A stretch of DNA of 64,000 bases, taken from positions 4,791,001-4,855,000 of the forward strand of contig JAITYX010000028.1 in the NCBI GenBank assembly GCA_021018815.1. Reading direction: 5' to 3'. The position numbers were made by a program, and so were the translations under genes. How positions within the stretch are numbered: position 1 is the first letter of the stretch; every line of letters begins with the position of its first letter. This stretch comes from Talinum fruticosum. Lineage: Eukaryota > Streptophyta > Magnoliopsida > Caryophyllales > Talinaceae. A model generated the notes under the pieces. It was not told the DNA's origin and made no database searches. It saw only the letters and a program-made list of their open reading frames with translations. Below are positions 22,764 through 32,603 of the stretch, one piece after another.

Positions 22764-23243
22764 GAGAGATACATTAACAACAAAAAATAAAATGTCTCCC
22801 CTAAACAAGTGAACTACTTCTCTCCCTATGCATTTCATCAAAAATATAAAAAAATACACGGAGAATGAAATATGTTGGTGTAGGAACCGTGACTCGTCCC
22901 CTATGGAGAACCCCATCGGACTGAGTTTCTCCACAAATGTTGACTCTCTTAATTTTATTCAGATTATTTTTAAAGTCAATTTTGAAGGTTCATTTGAAAA
23001 GTGGAGAGATACATTAACAACAAAAAATAAAATGTCTCCCCTAAACAAGTGAACTACTTCTCTCCCTATGCATTTCATAAAAAATATAAAAAAAATACAT
23101 GGAGAATGAAATATGTTGGTCTAGGAACCGTGACTCGTCCCCTATGGGGAACCCCATCGGATTGAGTTTCCCCACGAATGTTGACCCTCTTAATTTTATT
23201 CGATTATTTTTAAAGTCAATTTTGAAGGTTCATTTGAAAAGTG
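22764..23243. repeat. 240 bp tandem duplication
   Basis: Two units, 22764-23003 and 23004-23243, each start GAGAGATACATTAACAAC and end CATTTGAAAAGTG. They differ by roughly ten substitutions and a few 1-base indels by eye. Matching ORFs in the two units are by-products of the duplication. The unit joins copia C 3' sequence to DNA I do not recognise. Confidence 0.9.
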
Positions 23244-23557
23244 GTGTGCACCTCTTGTTAAAATTGTTTATTTTAGAATTTGATTTTAAAACAATCCATG
23301 TGAAAGGGTGATTGGCGATTTTTATGAATCATTTATTTGAGAAATTGATTATGAAGAAATCTCGGGATGTTATTTCGCGAGTTAGGAAAACAGAAAATAA
23401 TTTTTTTCCGCAAAGCTTCCAGGTGAAAAAGTTAAAAACCCTGTTTAGACAAAGAGCCATGCCAACCGGTGCCTATGAGAGCCAACACCGAGTGATAAGT
23501 GGTGCCAAGTATAGGGTCGTGACTAAGAAATTAGTCTCGATCCTATAGCTCCAGTGT
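23244..23557. other. Unassigned spacer
   Basis: About 310 bases with no recognised gene or repeat. The ORF at 23312-23548 (78 codons) has no domain I know. Confidence 0.3.
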
Positions 23558-24222
23558 AAAAAAAAAAACTTAAATTCATCCATTTTAAACCTGACATGCT
23601 GAGAAGTACATGAGAGGAATAAAAGCAAAATAAAAGTGTCTCCAATCAGTTTTACAAAGCAAAAACTAACAAAAATAAAGAATGTACTATTCGAATCTTA
23701 ATATGGAAAAGCTATGCTTGAAATACATTTTGAAAGAGACTCCATCGGTCTTAAACCGAGAATCTGGTGTTTCAGGGTGAAGGTATGAAATGAAGAGAGA
23801 CGTTCACTACAAAAAAAATGAAAATAGAAACGGGTTTTCCGACGTGTTTTCCGACGGAATTTGCCAAATTCGAAGAAAATGCACGTTGGAATTCCCTTTG
23901 ATAAACGAAATTCGACGGGCTCATCGGAGTTCCAAAAAGAAAATCCCCGTAGCTATGTTTACATTTTGTTATAGTGAACGTCCCTCTTAATTTCATACCT
24001 TCACCCGAACACCGCATTCTCGGTTTAAGATCGATGGAGTCTCTTTCAAAATGTCTTTCAAGCTTAGTTTTTCCATAGTAAGATTTGAATAATACTTTCT
24101 TTATTTTTGTTAGTTTTTACTTTGTAAAACCGATTGGAGACTCTTTCATTTTGCTTTTGTTTCTCTCATGTACTTCTCGGTATTTAAGGTTTAAAATGGA
24201 CGAATTTAAGTTGTTTTTTATG
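23558..24222. mobile_element. Long fold-back inverted repeat (665 bp)
   Basis: The left arm (about 23558-23804) and right arm (about 23977-24222) are reverse complements over about 245 bases, roughly 85 percent identical by eye; examples are GAAGTACATGAGAG/CTCTCATGTACTTC and GAGACTCCATCG/CGATGGAGTCTC. The pairing continues into the central block through CACTAC/ATAGTG. No outer target duplication was found. Such a transcript would form a long hairpin. There is no coding capacity. Confidence 0.85.
23805..23976. mobile_element. CACTA-like core in the fold-back
   Basis: 172 bp, beginning CACTACAAAAAAAATG and ending CATTTTGTTATAGTG, the look of CACTA-superfamily ends. The interior has TTTTCCGACG and TTCCGACGGAATT motifs, common as subterminal repeats of plant CACTA elements. 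The 3 bp flanks are GTT and AAC, inverted rather than direct, so a simple insertion with a 3 bp duplication is not supported. Confidence 0.5.
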
Positions 24223-25161
24223 CTTTTTGGTAGTGGTTATCCATTCCGCTCGTCAATAGATGACCTTTACTAATTTAAATTATGAGTTTCAAAATTGTGT
24301 TTAACAGATCAAGCAAACAACATACAATATATGGAAATTAAAACAAACAACATGATAGGAAAGTGATAAACATGCAAATAGGAAAGCGATGAAGAAAGCG
24401 AGTAAAGAAAGCGAAAAGAAAAGCATAAACAAATTAAAAGTTACGAGTGGGTAGGGAGGAATTAAAAGAGATAACTAGAGAATGCTAGGAAATATTTTCA
24501 GCTTAGGGGTTTCGGTAGCTGAAACTAGTATGTCAAAAATGAGGGGGAAAGCCCTTTATTTATAGTAGTTTTTAGGTCACAAAAATAACCTAAACATTGC
24601 TTCAACCGTCGAATCAGCTGAACCGGGCTCAGATTTATCAATGAGGAAAAATCCCCTGGACCGGAGGATCCCGCCTGGGAACCGAAAAATACAGCGTGAG
24701 TCAAATACGATGTCATGCGCACGTCTTGAATTTCGTGCCTTAGTTGATCTGTTAGGAATAAAAACTTGCATTTTGGGCAATTTGAGCCTAAAAATGCTAC
24801 CCAAGTTTAAACGACGTCGTACGGATGTTTGAGTTGCATGCCATGCTTGACCACTAAGAAGCAAACGTTATGTTTAGGGCGTAGGTTTGACTGAAACATG
24901 GCGCCTGTTTGGGTATCCTTGTTGGGAGCCTGAACTTAGCATTGTTCAACCGAAATAAAATAGATTTGTGGGTCGACCCAAGTAAGAAAGGTTATTTTTG
25001 TAGTGCTAACGGGGTTTTTATGGTTTACTGGCTTCCATCATGCTGATAAGATTCCGATCATGATCTAATTTCACAAAGAGGACTGGGATTTCGTTATCGA
25101 GCCAACAAAAATAAATAATGGAAATAACAAAGACGAGGATGACATGTTTTTGGTGTCTACG
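24223..25161 (-). repeat. Tat-type LTR, copy 1 (minus)
   Basis: Read on minus, it begins CGTAGACACCAAAAAC at 25161, right after a polypurine-like tract. A TATA box (TATAAATA on minus, 24557-24564) lies inside. Blocks such as ACGACGTCGT, the GTGGGTCGACC region and TGTAGTGCTAACGGGG are shared with the second LTR at 26641-27693. The left end is not resolved. ORFs inside have no recognised domain. Confidence 0.65.
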
Positions 25162-25783
25162 ATTAGCCTTCACTTTGGCTGAGTCCGAAAAGAAGGGTCA
25201 AATAGACATTAAAGGGTACTTATCTTGTTTTACGCATCGCTCCGGATGCTGATTGTTTTAAAAGGTCTAAAATTGGCCGTTGTTTAACTCGAACCCTAAG
25301 AAAAAGGGCTTGAACTTAATCACGATTTACGCACTCGAAATCCGGCTAAAATAATCCTAAGCTTGGCTTGATCAAAGTCCTGAAACTCGAGTATCTTTGT
25401 TGATGCTTGATCATTTACGGATCCGAAGCTTGGATAAACAATTCTATTATACTATCATCGGATGCACAAAATTTTGATATGTTTACCTAAATAATTCGAT
25501 GAAAAGAAATTGAGAAATAAATTGGGCAAAGCTGAAACAATGGGACCCCATAAGCCTACTAGCCTACACAGACTGTAATATTGGCCGGCCACACTGGCCG
25601 AACCCGACGGAGGCTAGACCCGAGCTTACTCCTACCAAGCTGCGGCCCGGCTAACTCCGATCAAGCCTCGAAAATCGGTGTTCGCCGAGGCTTTAGACAG
25701 TGGGTGTTAAGTAGCATTTTTCGGCAATCAAGCCAAGGCTTGGTCTTACTTTTTAAATTTGAAATGTTGGTCGAATTTTCCTT
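25162..25783 (-). other. Tat 3' region before LTR copy 1
   Basis: ATTAGCCTTCACTTTGGCTG at 25162 is the reverse complement of a decayed polypurine tract (CAAAGTGGGGGCTAAT in the second copy). The following 280 bases resemble 27711-28000, including TCCGAAAAGAAGGGTCAAATAGACA and TTAAAGGGTACTTA. After about 25540 I recognise nothing; the ORF at 25581-25787 has no known domain. Confidence 0.55.
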
Positions 25784-26640
25784 ATGAAAGGACAACCTTG
25801 TGTGTTCATTTTGCACATCTTCACTTACTCATCTCTTTGCTCTAACTTGCTTCATTCTTTATTTGAGAAAAGTAGTGTGGTTTTCTTAGAAGCTTTAAAA
25901 TGTCCATACCGTGAGAAGGACAAAAGCCAAAAGTCTAACTCAAGATTTGTTCTTAGAGAGATAATGGTGTCCTCATTAAAGGAACCCCAATGACCTCTTA
26001 GTGGAGTGCAAGGGCCATGTTTCTTCACTAGCATTATCCGCTACGGTAAGTACCTTGACTTGAATTTCTTTTTTATATACTAGTGTGGAATTTTTAACTA
26101 AGACATTATGAATTCTCATTTTTGTAAAGGGACACCATCCGTAGTAGCGGTGCCATCATGAAATTATTTGATACCATCACGAGGTGGAACTACCCATTGG
26201 AGCAAGCCTTGACTAATGTCAAGTTTCGTTCCCTTTACATTACTTTGAGTCATATGTGTGACCGGATGAAATGGGGTATTACCTACGCCAATAGTGAACA
26301 GTTTTGGCATACTACAAACACTTTTCATGTCCCGTTTAGGGAGATGACCATTACTCCCTTAGACTTTACCGTCCTCATCTGGTCGGACTTTTCGAGGGAG
26401 CCTCTAGTTTATGACCGAAATTTGTATAAAAAATTGTGATTATTTACATCACCTGTTTGGTCTCATCGCTACTCGATTTCCTCAAGACAACTATCTTAAA
26501 TATTACATCCTTCTTGATGCCTTTCAAAATGCCGAGTTGTAGGCTCAACATAGTCTCCAACAACAAACCTACATAGTGATTGCTCTCATGCTTATGCATG
26601 TCTATCTTTGGAAGTAAAAAGAAATAAAAGATTACATCGG
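25784..26640 (+). pseudogene. Plant-mobile-domain ORF fragment, antisense to Tat
   Basis: The best part, 26158-26439 (93 codons), reads FWHTTNTFHVPFREMTITPLDFTVL, matching the TxTFHxPxGEMTITLxDVxxL core of the plant mobile domain found in MAIN-like proteins and in some transposons. Upstream, ATCCGCTACG/GTAAGTACC near 26046 looks like a splice donor, with an acceptor-like TTTGTAAAG near 26128. Downstream, FGLIATRFPQDNYLKYYIL continues in another frame. It lies between two minus-strand Tat LTRs, so it is antisense to them, an arrangement known for extra ORFs of Tat elements. Stops and frame changes show it is dead. Confidence 0.6.
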
Positions 26641-27693
26641 GCGGGGAATAATGAAAAAGCCATTACATTCTTTCTCCATAAAATTGAAAACAATAAATAA
26701 ACTGTAATTTGAAGGCAGATTTGGCACCCTCGGGTTGTCCTACCTATCGATCTAGGTCTTGAATTGGATTTGGAAGCATGATGGTGGCGACGGGAAGAGG
26801 CTTTCTGTGAGATTTTTGTGAAGGTTGAAACATGTACAATATGATGAAGGATTAGGGATTGAATGTTGGTAATGTAGTGAGGATGAGTTGAAAGGAGAAC
26901 AAGAGATCAGAATATGTGAATCATTCAATAGCTCTCGGTCAAAATTAAGCGAGCATGGAGCTAGGTTAATGACCTTCGCCAAAGTGAGGCCCTCTCTATA
27001 TAGAGGAAAGCTAGGTAATAAAATGATCTAAGAGGACCAACAAGCAGCTTTCCAATGCAGTTGAATCGAATTGGCCAAAATCCGAAAAAATCGGACAAAA
27101 ACTACTAAACTGGACATCCCTTGGAAAGGGCCGACATGCACGGTGCAGGTCTCCAACGACGTCGTATGGGTGTTTCTTGGATTCCGTGCTTTGAATGACC
27201 TCCGGAGCGAAACACAACGCTTTGGTAAAATAAGTCTTGAAGTGCGGTGCCGGCCTTTTACGGTGTCGTTTGTACGTCTCGGGTTTTATGCTTCGCTTGT
27301 TCACTCGAGTGAAAAAGTGAAATGCTGCGTTTTTACCAAAAATGGGGGTAGCTGGCGCCGGCCTTGGTAGCTTTCCAAAAATGGAAAGTTTCTATTTTTA
27401 GGAGGTTTCTATTTTTGATAGGTTTCTATTTTTGGCAAGTTTGATTCTTGGTGCGAGTTTGGGTTTCCTAGTTAGGAGCCCAACCTGGGCTTGGTCCCAC
27501 CAAAATAAAATGGGTCCGTGGGCGGGCCTAAAGCAAAGAAGGCTTTTTTTGTGGTGCTAAGGGGTTCATTGGCATTAGTCACACCAATCAAACTCCGACC
27601 GTTATTTGAATCCATAAACATGATCGAGATTCCATCTCCGGGCTAACAAAATAAATAGAAGAGAAAAAGGATGACACTTTTTAGGTGTCTACA
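26641..27693 (-). repeat. Tat-type LTR, copy 2 (minus)
   Basis: Read on minus, it starts TGTAGACACCTAAAAAG at 27693, directly after the polypurine tract CAAAGTGGGGGCTAAT (27694-27709). A TATATA core (about 26996-27003) is the likely promoter. It shares many blocks with copy 1 in the same order. The left end (about 26640) is not certain. It should be the 3' LTR of the element whose pol is at 60952-63834. Confidence 0.7.
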
Positions 27694-28597
27694 ATTAGCC
27701 CCCACTTTGACTGAGTCCGAAAGATGAAGGTCAAAGTAGACACTAAAGGGTACTTACCTGTTGCTTCGGATGTCGATTGAATAAACGCGTATGAAATTAG
27801 TTTTCTTCGACTTGAACTCTATCGGGGAGCCTAGACTTTACTCACGGAGTCCGAAGTCCAGGTGGTTGTTTCTGAACTTGGCTAATTAAACACCTGAAGC
27901 TCAGATTGGTATTCCTAAACTTGACCATGTAGTTAATCCGAAGCTTGGTGAGGGCTTGAACTGGACTCGGGTAGTAAAGTCGAAGTCCAAGGAGGGTGCC
28001 TAAACTTGACCGCTTTTGGATCCGAAGTTCGGCGAGGTATCTTGAGCTTGGCTCGATCACTATTCTAAAGCTCGGATGAGGGGCCTAAACTTGACCGTTC
28101 TTGGTCTAAAGCTTGGCTACAAATTTTTGTATTAACGGTTTTGTTAGGCGATAATCGAATGTAAATATTTGTAAGTGTTACCTGAAAATGACCTGTAACT
28201 AGATCACGTTTCAAATGTGTTTCTTTGACTTGGTCATGGGAAGGTCCTCAAGTCTTGGTGTGGTGTGTGAACTTTGACCACTATTAGGTCCGAAGCTCAA
28301 TTGGTGGGTTTGAACCTCGACGGTTGTTGGGCTCGAAGCTCGACTGTTTCTCGGATCCTTTACCATTGTTAGGCCCGAAGATCGACGGGGTTGTCCGAAC
28401 CTTGACCGTTATTGGGCCCGAAGCTCAACGAGGGTGTCCGAACCTTGACCACTATTAGGCCCGAAGCTCGACGGAGGAGTCTAAACCTTGACCACTGCTT
28501 GGACTCGAAGCTCAACGGAATAATTTTTGAATGTTGACCACTCGTTAGGTCCGAAGCTCCACGAAAGTGTCTAAACCTTTAGCGTTATTGGGCATGA
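27694..28597 (-). other. Tat 3' region with polypurine tract and repeats
   Basis: Starts with the polypurine tract (minus strand). Then come about 550 bases rich in CCGAAGCT/CTTGAC motifs and a clear minisatellite (28287-28592). No gene. It ends at copia D with CATGA (28593-28597), which also follows D on the other side (60000-60004). Confidence 0.65.
28287..28592. repeat. 43 bp minisatellite, about seven units
   Basis: Units are variants of GGCCCGAAGCTCGACGGAGG plus a GTCTAAACCTTGACCACTATT-like half. They start at about 28287 and repeat every 42-47 bases to 28592. Looser copies of the same words run from about 27840 to 28130. The array lies in the Tat 3' region and is cut by copia D. Confidence 0.85.
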
Positions 28598-28601
28598 AAT
28601 G

Positions 28602-29405
28602 TTCACTAGTCATTATAACGGCTATTCCGAGTCACTCGGAAAAGATATGTTGGGATGTGAATGTTTTGGAACGGCTCTTGCTTCAATAGATGGTCCAATC
28701 AACTAGTGGTGATTGAAAGTTGAGGTGGAAACAACCGTTAGGCCTAGAGTTGGAGTTTTCCGGTTTTGGAAACAAATAACCACGACACGGTGTCCGAGCC
28801 ACGTCCGAAGTAGTTAAAACTTGTCTGCTGGTGTTTAACGGCTAAAAGCCGGTTGCTTTTGTAATTTAAAAAATAGATTAGCCTTGTTTGAATAACCTAC
28901 AAAAGCAAACAACATTGGTTCTTAAAGTATAAAATATTTTGCTCTAAGATTAGGCACGAGATAATAATTAAATCAAAATAATTAAGTGCTTAATTATCTT
29001 TGGCCTAAAAGAGTGGAATTTTCTTAATCTAATATCCATTAGGTTCGGACATCTTGATTCAATCCTAAAATTAATCAATTTAGATAGTAAAACATCAATA
29101 AGAATGAACTTGATTCAATCAAATAATCTTCTAAAAAATAAATTGACTAAGATTAAAGAATTAACATTGTAATTCATTTTACAAAGTCGAGTGCTTAAAA
29201 TAAATGTGTTCGAGAAATTATTTGAGCATGCGATGGTGCTTGAGTGATGTCCGAGTGAGTAGGAAACACAAGTAAGATATATCTTGTGAAGTCTGTTTCC
29301 GAGTCGATCGTAACGGAATGAAAATATAGATATGAGTTTCTATAATGCTCAAATTGACTTAGAATCCAAACCTAAGAGAGATAGAGAGTTATACCTAAGT
29401 ATTCA
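28602..29405 (-). repeat. 3' LTR fragment of copia D
   Basis: About 800 bases of LTR start and middle; on minus it begins TGAATACTTAGG at 29405. It matches the 5' LTR pieces at 59621-59999 and 48100-48437, including ATTCCGAGTCACTCGGAAAAG (28624-28644). The last roughly 600 bases of the LTR (47497-48105 in the 5' copy) are absent. Confidence 0.85.
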
Positions 29406-29952
29406 ATCTCCCCTTTTTAATGAAAGGTATTTCATGCATAAGATAGAAACTTGTAAGTTCAAAATATGTTTTCATTGCAAATTGATTAGAGTAGGAATAA
29501 TATTCTCTTTAAGTAAGACATAATATACTTAGAAACTACAACTCGGGTCATATTATAACTTAGAACAGGTTTGCGGATAATTCATCGGAGCAAAGAAAAA
29601 ATTGTATCCAGAGCAAATATGTTAACGAGTTGAGTATCAAAGCAAGATAAATATGTAACTCGAAACAAGTGTGCTAGAAAAAAAAACATTTATTGCTAAG
29701 AAATAAATATGTACGGAACAAAAATAAAATAAACTCGGACAAAAGGGAGGAACTCCTCCTAAACCAAACATCCAAGTATTCTATTTTTCTCCACTTATGC
29801 ATTTCATCAAAAGTAGGAAGGAAATAACAGAAAAGTACAAAAAATGTTGGACAAAACAAAAAAGTGAAATCCGAGTAAAAAAATAAACTAAGAAGAGGGG
29901 GTAGGTTGTGCGGAAGAGGAGGGACGAGCGAGTGTATCCGTGTGCTGTATGC
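29406..29952 (-). promoter_or_regulatory. Polypurine tract and 3' untranslated region, copy D
   Basis: ATCTCCCCTTTTT (29406-29418) is the minus-strand polypurine tract. The rest is AT-rich 3' region up to the stop of the extra ORF; no gene is seen. Confidence 0.75.
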
Positions 29953-31486
29953 CTATGTAGAAGTAGATGAGTGAGGAGGCTGTAGCATTGGAATGTCGGG
30001 AATCTGCTCGATCCTGGTTCCGTGAACTAATGAAATATTGTCCTCGAGTGCTTCTTCCTCGAAAACAATGGCAGGCTAGGCTTCGAGGCGGGGGCTTTTC
30101 AGCGACTAGCATCACCAGCCTCTTTTAAGCCACTCGGAACATGATCTAAAGAGATCGGTTCGGTTCTTTGGCGCCCTGGCTCTCGGGTTGATCAACTGCT
30201 TCTTCTTCTTTTTCTTCTTCCTTCTCCTCGGCTTCTCCTTCTACAGACTTGGGCTTCTTCCTCGGTTGCCTCTACAGCTGCTTCTTCTACCTTAGGCTGA
30301 GGTTGACTTAGGCTGGGTTGGAGGACTCCTCGAAGTATCGGATGTGTCCGAGTCCTCAACAACTTTTGATCTTAGTTCTTAGAGGAGGTGAAGCCGCAAG
30401 CGTTATTCTTATATAATCCTCTTGAGCTCAATCATGAGATCCTGGTTCCCCATAATCCGAGACTGTGCGGTTTTTAGAGAATAACCCGAGGTTGGGAATA
30501 ATATTTTGAAGGAGCATAAAGAGGCCTGAAAACGCTTGGACACAAATTCAAATTTGTTTACCATTTCGGCAAACATTGCAGCAGAGAGAGAAGGTTGAGA
30601 AGTAGAAGGACCAACAGTCATGGGTATAGAAGCTGGTGGAGTCCGAGTCCGAGTGGGTGGAGGAGGTGGAGCTGGTAACTCGGACCTATGAACCCGGACA
30701 CCGGGTTTTACTTTCTAGTACCCGTAGCCCAAGAGCTCTTTTACGCCTATACAAATGGCAACTTCGAGTAAGCATTAGGGTTTATGGGAAGGGGAACTTT
30801 GAACCGCTTAAAGATAACAGATCGGAACAGTCCGAAGGAATAAGTAGCAGATTTCTTTGATTGAGCAGGCATAGAAGCCATCTACTTAAGAATAGCTGGG
30901 AAGAGGTCTACTTTATATCCCTCTAAAATATCGAACAAAGCTTTGAGAATCTTAGAGTTTGGATTCTCTTTTCTGGAATGATGAGAGAAAAAGGTTCTCA
31001 TCGGGATGAAGCGGAGCGACCTTTCTTCGGACTTCATCCGAGTCGCGGAGAAGTTCTTTTGTGACTCGGGCACCTCTTTTGCATATTTTTTAAAGAAATT
31101 ATCTGCGATTTCCATAAAAGGTACTTGGGTTGGAATTAAGAAAGAGAGATGAGACATTGAAGATTTTGTGAAGAAGGGAGAGATTGATTCGTACAACCGT
31201 ACCCTAAACATTGAGGTTATGACACTTCGAAGTAGTCATATTGGCATAGAACTCGATAACGAGTTTTGGATGAATATACTTGCAGAAGCACGAGATAGTT
31301 GTATACCCTGGTATCTTTGATGTTGTGTAACTACGAGAATGAAGTGGTGGGGAAGAATTTGTCATCCAACGTTAGATGTTGGATAACAAAATGCTGAGGA
31401 GGATTTGATGTACCTCCTCGAGTGTTTTTGGTGCGAACCTTTTTGGTGGCTGAACCCATCTCTTGACCGGTTCCTCTCTTCGGCAT
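29953..31486 (-). pseudogene. Extra ORF (aORF), near full length (copy D)
   Basis: Read from the ATG at 31486 (MPKRGTGQEM) to a stop at 29953-29955, about 510 codons with frame changes. Order: basic N-terminus (TKKVRTKNTRGG); LTLDDKFFPTTSFS; a conserved domain (KYIHPKLVIEFYANMTTS here, FIYPELVSSFY in E); RMKSEERSLRFIPMRTFFSHHS and KILKALFDILEGYKVDLFPA (30890-31211); a Ser/Pro-rich linker; AAMFAEMVNKFEFVSKRFQ (about 30560); a Glu-rich tail (about 30180-30300); and the end motif LVHGTRIEQIPDIPMLQPP. The YPELV...FY part resembles the putative plant transposon protein domain; that match is from memory of the family, not a search. No protease or nuclease motif is seen. It may be a nuclear or structural accessory protein (inference). 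Confidence 0.7.
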
Positions 31487-31498
31487 GGTGAAAAAGCG

Positions 31499-31570
31499 AG
31501 AGAGAGAGAGAGAATGAAAGTAGAGAGATAAGAGCAAAAAGAGTTGAGAATATATATATGTATAGAGAGA

Positions 31571-31608
<38 letters not shown>
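31499..31608 (-). repeat. (CT)n-rich leader before the aORF (copy D)
   Basis: On + this reads as GA repeats (31564-31608 and 31499-31512). On minus it is a CT leader between the TATA box and the aORF ATG. E (36261-36276) and G (57221-57241) have CT tracts in the same place. Confidence 0.8.
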
Positions 31609-31610
<2 letters not shown>

Positions 31611-31684
31611 ACGAGTGAGTAGAAGAGTCGAGAGCAGAGAGACTAAGCAGTGGGCAAAGTGAAGGAAAGAAGGTACAACGGTGC

Positions 31685-31692
31685 TATTTATA
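31685..31692 (-). promoter_or_regulatory. Internal TATA box before the aORF (copy D)
   Basis: TATAAATA on minus, in GGCTATAAATAGCACC, about 200 bases before the aORF ATG at 31486. G has CGCTATAAGTAGCACC in the matching place. It suggests a separate aORF promoter. Confidence 0.65.
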
Positions 31693-32086
31693 GCCAAAAA
31701 TAATGACCTTCAACCTTCATTCCGACCTGAACACCAAGTAACATTCTCGGATCGTTGTGACATTCTCGCATTCCAACGACTAGTATTCTAGCAACTTTCT
31801 TCCAATGGCTAGTTTCTTCTAATTGAAATGCGTGGCGAGAGAGAGAGAAGAAAGATTTTTCAAAAACAATTATGAAATTCTCCATTTATCTAAAGATGAT
31901 CTCAAAAGTTTGATGTCCATTTTGCTCATAAACCGAGTCCGACTCGAGTATCGTTTACGAGTGACTAAGAACACTCGGAAGACTAATAACTCACGGCTCG
32001 AGTCTCATTTTAAGTCAACTGATCCATTTGTTATCGGAACATATAACACATAAACATGCAAAGATAATTCATGTAATAAATCACAT
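31693..32086 (-). promoter_or_regulatory. Spacer between pol and aORF (copy D)
   Basis: Non-coding stretch upstream of the internal TATA box. It holds ACGAGTGACT and ACTCGAG words that look like a decayed form of the U3 palindrome (about 31950-31980), and CGTTGG motifs. A (GA)n piece is near 31836. Confidence 0.45.
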
Positions 32087-32598
32087 AATCATGCATTAAT
32101 CATGCCAAGCTCATTCCTAATAAAGCAAAACCGATTCTCACTAAGAGGCTTAGTGAAAATATCGATTAAGTGAAATTTTATAGGAATAAATTCAAGTTCA
32201 ATATCACCTTTCTCGAATGGTCTCTCAAAAAATGATACCGACCTCCATATGCTTGGTCTTTAAGTGCTTAATTAGATTTTTAGTGATACCGATTGCACTC
32301 GATTGCCACATTTGATTGGGATTGATGTAAATGATAGTCCAATATCCTTCAAGTGCTACTTGATCCACGGAATCCGAGAACAGACAAGCTCCAGCTACAA
32401 TGTACTCAGCCTCGGCTATTGATAGAGCAATTGAGTTCTGTTTCTTTGAATGCGAGGAAATGAGTGATTGACCCAGAAATTGGCATGCTTGTGTAGTGCT
32501 CTTTCTATCAACTTTGTATCCAGCATAGTCAACATCTAAGTATCCGAGTGACGGTCAAATCCGAGTCCTTTGAATACCAAAAACCAAGTCTCCGAGTC
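32087..32598 (-). pseudogene. pol: RNase H, C-terminal part (copy D)
   Basis: Read on minus, the frame pieces match the end of the copia RNase H: the AEYI block, WIKxHLKD, KCxN, and the final DIFTKPLSENRF/FIRNELG (about 32100-32150). Frames change several times. The domain is interrupted at 32598 by copy E; its first part resumes at 43195. The bases at the break read CATGT, duplicated on E's far side. Confidence 0.8.
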
Positions 32599-32603
32599 CA
32601 TGT

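Larger units (their letters stand above)
20883..22860 (-). other. 3' untranslated region of copia C, split by a solo LTR
   Basis: ATCTCCCCTTTTTGATGAAAG at 20883 is the reverse complement of the polypurine tract. The 240 bases that follow, and the stretch 22745 to about 22860 beyond the solo LTR, resemble the 3' region of copy D (the TATGCATTTCATCAAAA phrase occurs in both). The extra ORF of this copy is not visible; the element is lost beyond this point. Confidence 0.55.

Noticed and set aside
22752..22934. Minus-strand ORF with FFVVNVSL, also seen at 23772-24017
   Set aside because: The shared peptide comes from similar A-rich element sequence (ACATTAACAACAAAA versus TTCACTACAAAAAA), not from a conserved protein.
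24577..24864. 95-codon minus ORF in a Tat LTR
   Set aside because: It is within LTR sequence downstream of the LTR TATA box; the second LTR does not keep the frame.
27011..27370. Overlapping ORFs of 97 and 99 codons
   Set aside because: Both are inside the second Tat LTR, on opposite strands over the same bases, with no domain.
28287..28592. CRISPR-like array
   Set aside because: Units are contiguous variants of one 43-mer with no fixed repeat and unique spacers, in a plant retroelement.
30636..30860. Plus ORF of 74 codons
   Set aside because: Antisense shadow of the Ser/Pro-rich linker of the extra ORF in copy D.
29953..31486. Envelope glycoprotein in the extra ORF
   Set aside because: No signal peptide, membrane segment or Cys pattern is visible; basic, coiled-coil and acidic parts suggest an intracellular protein.
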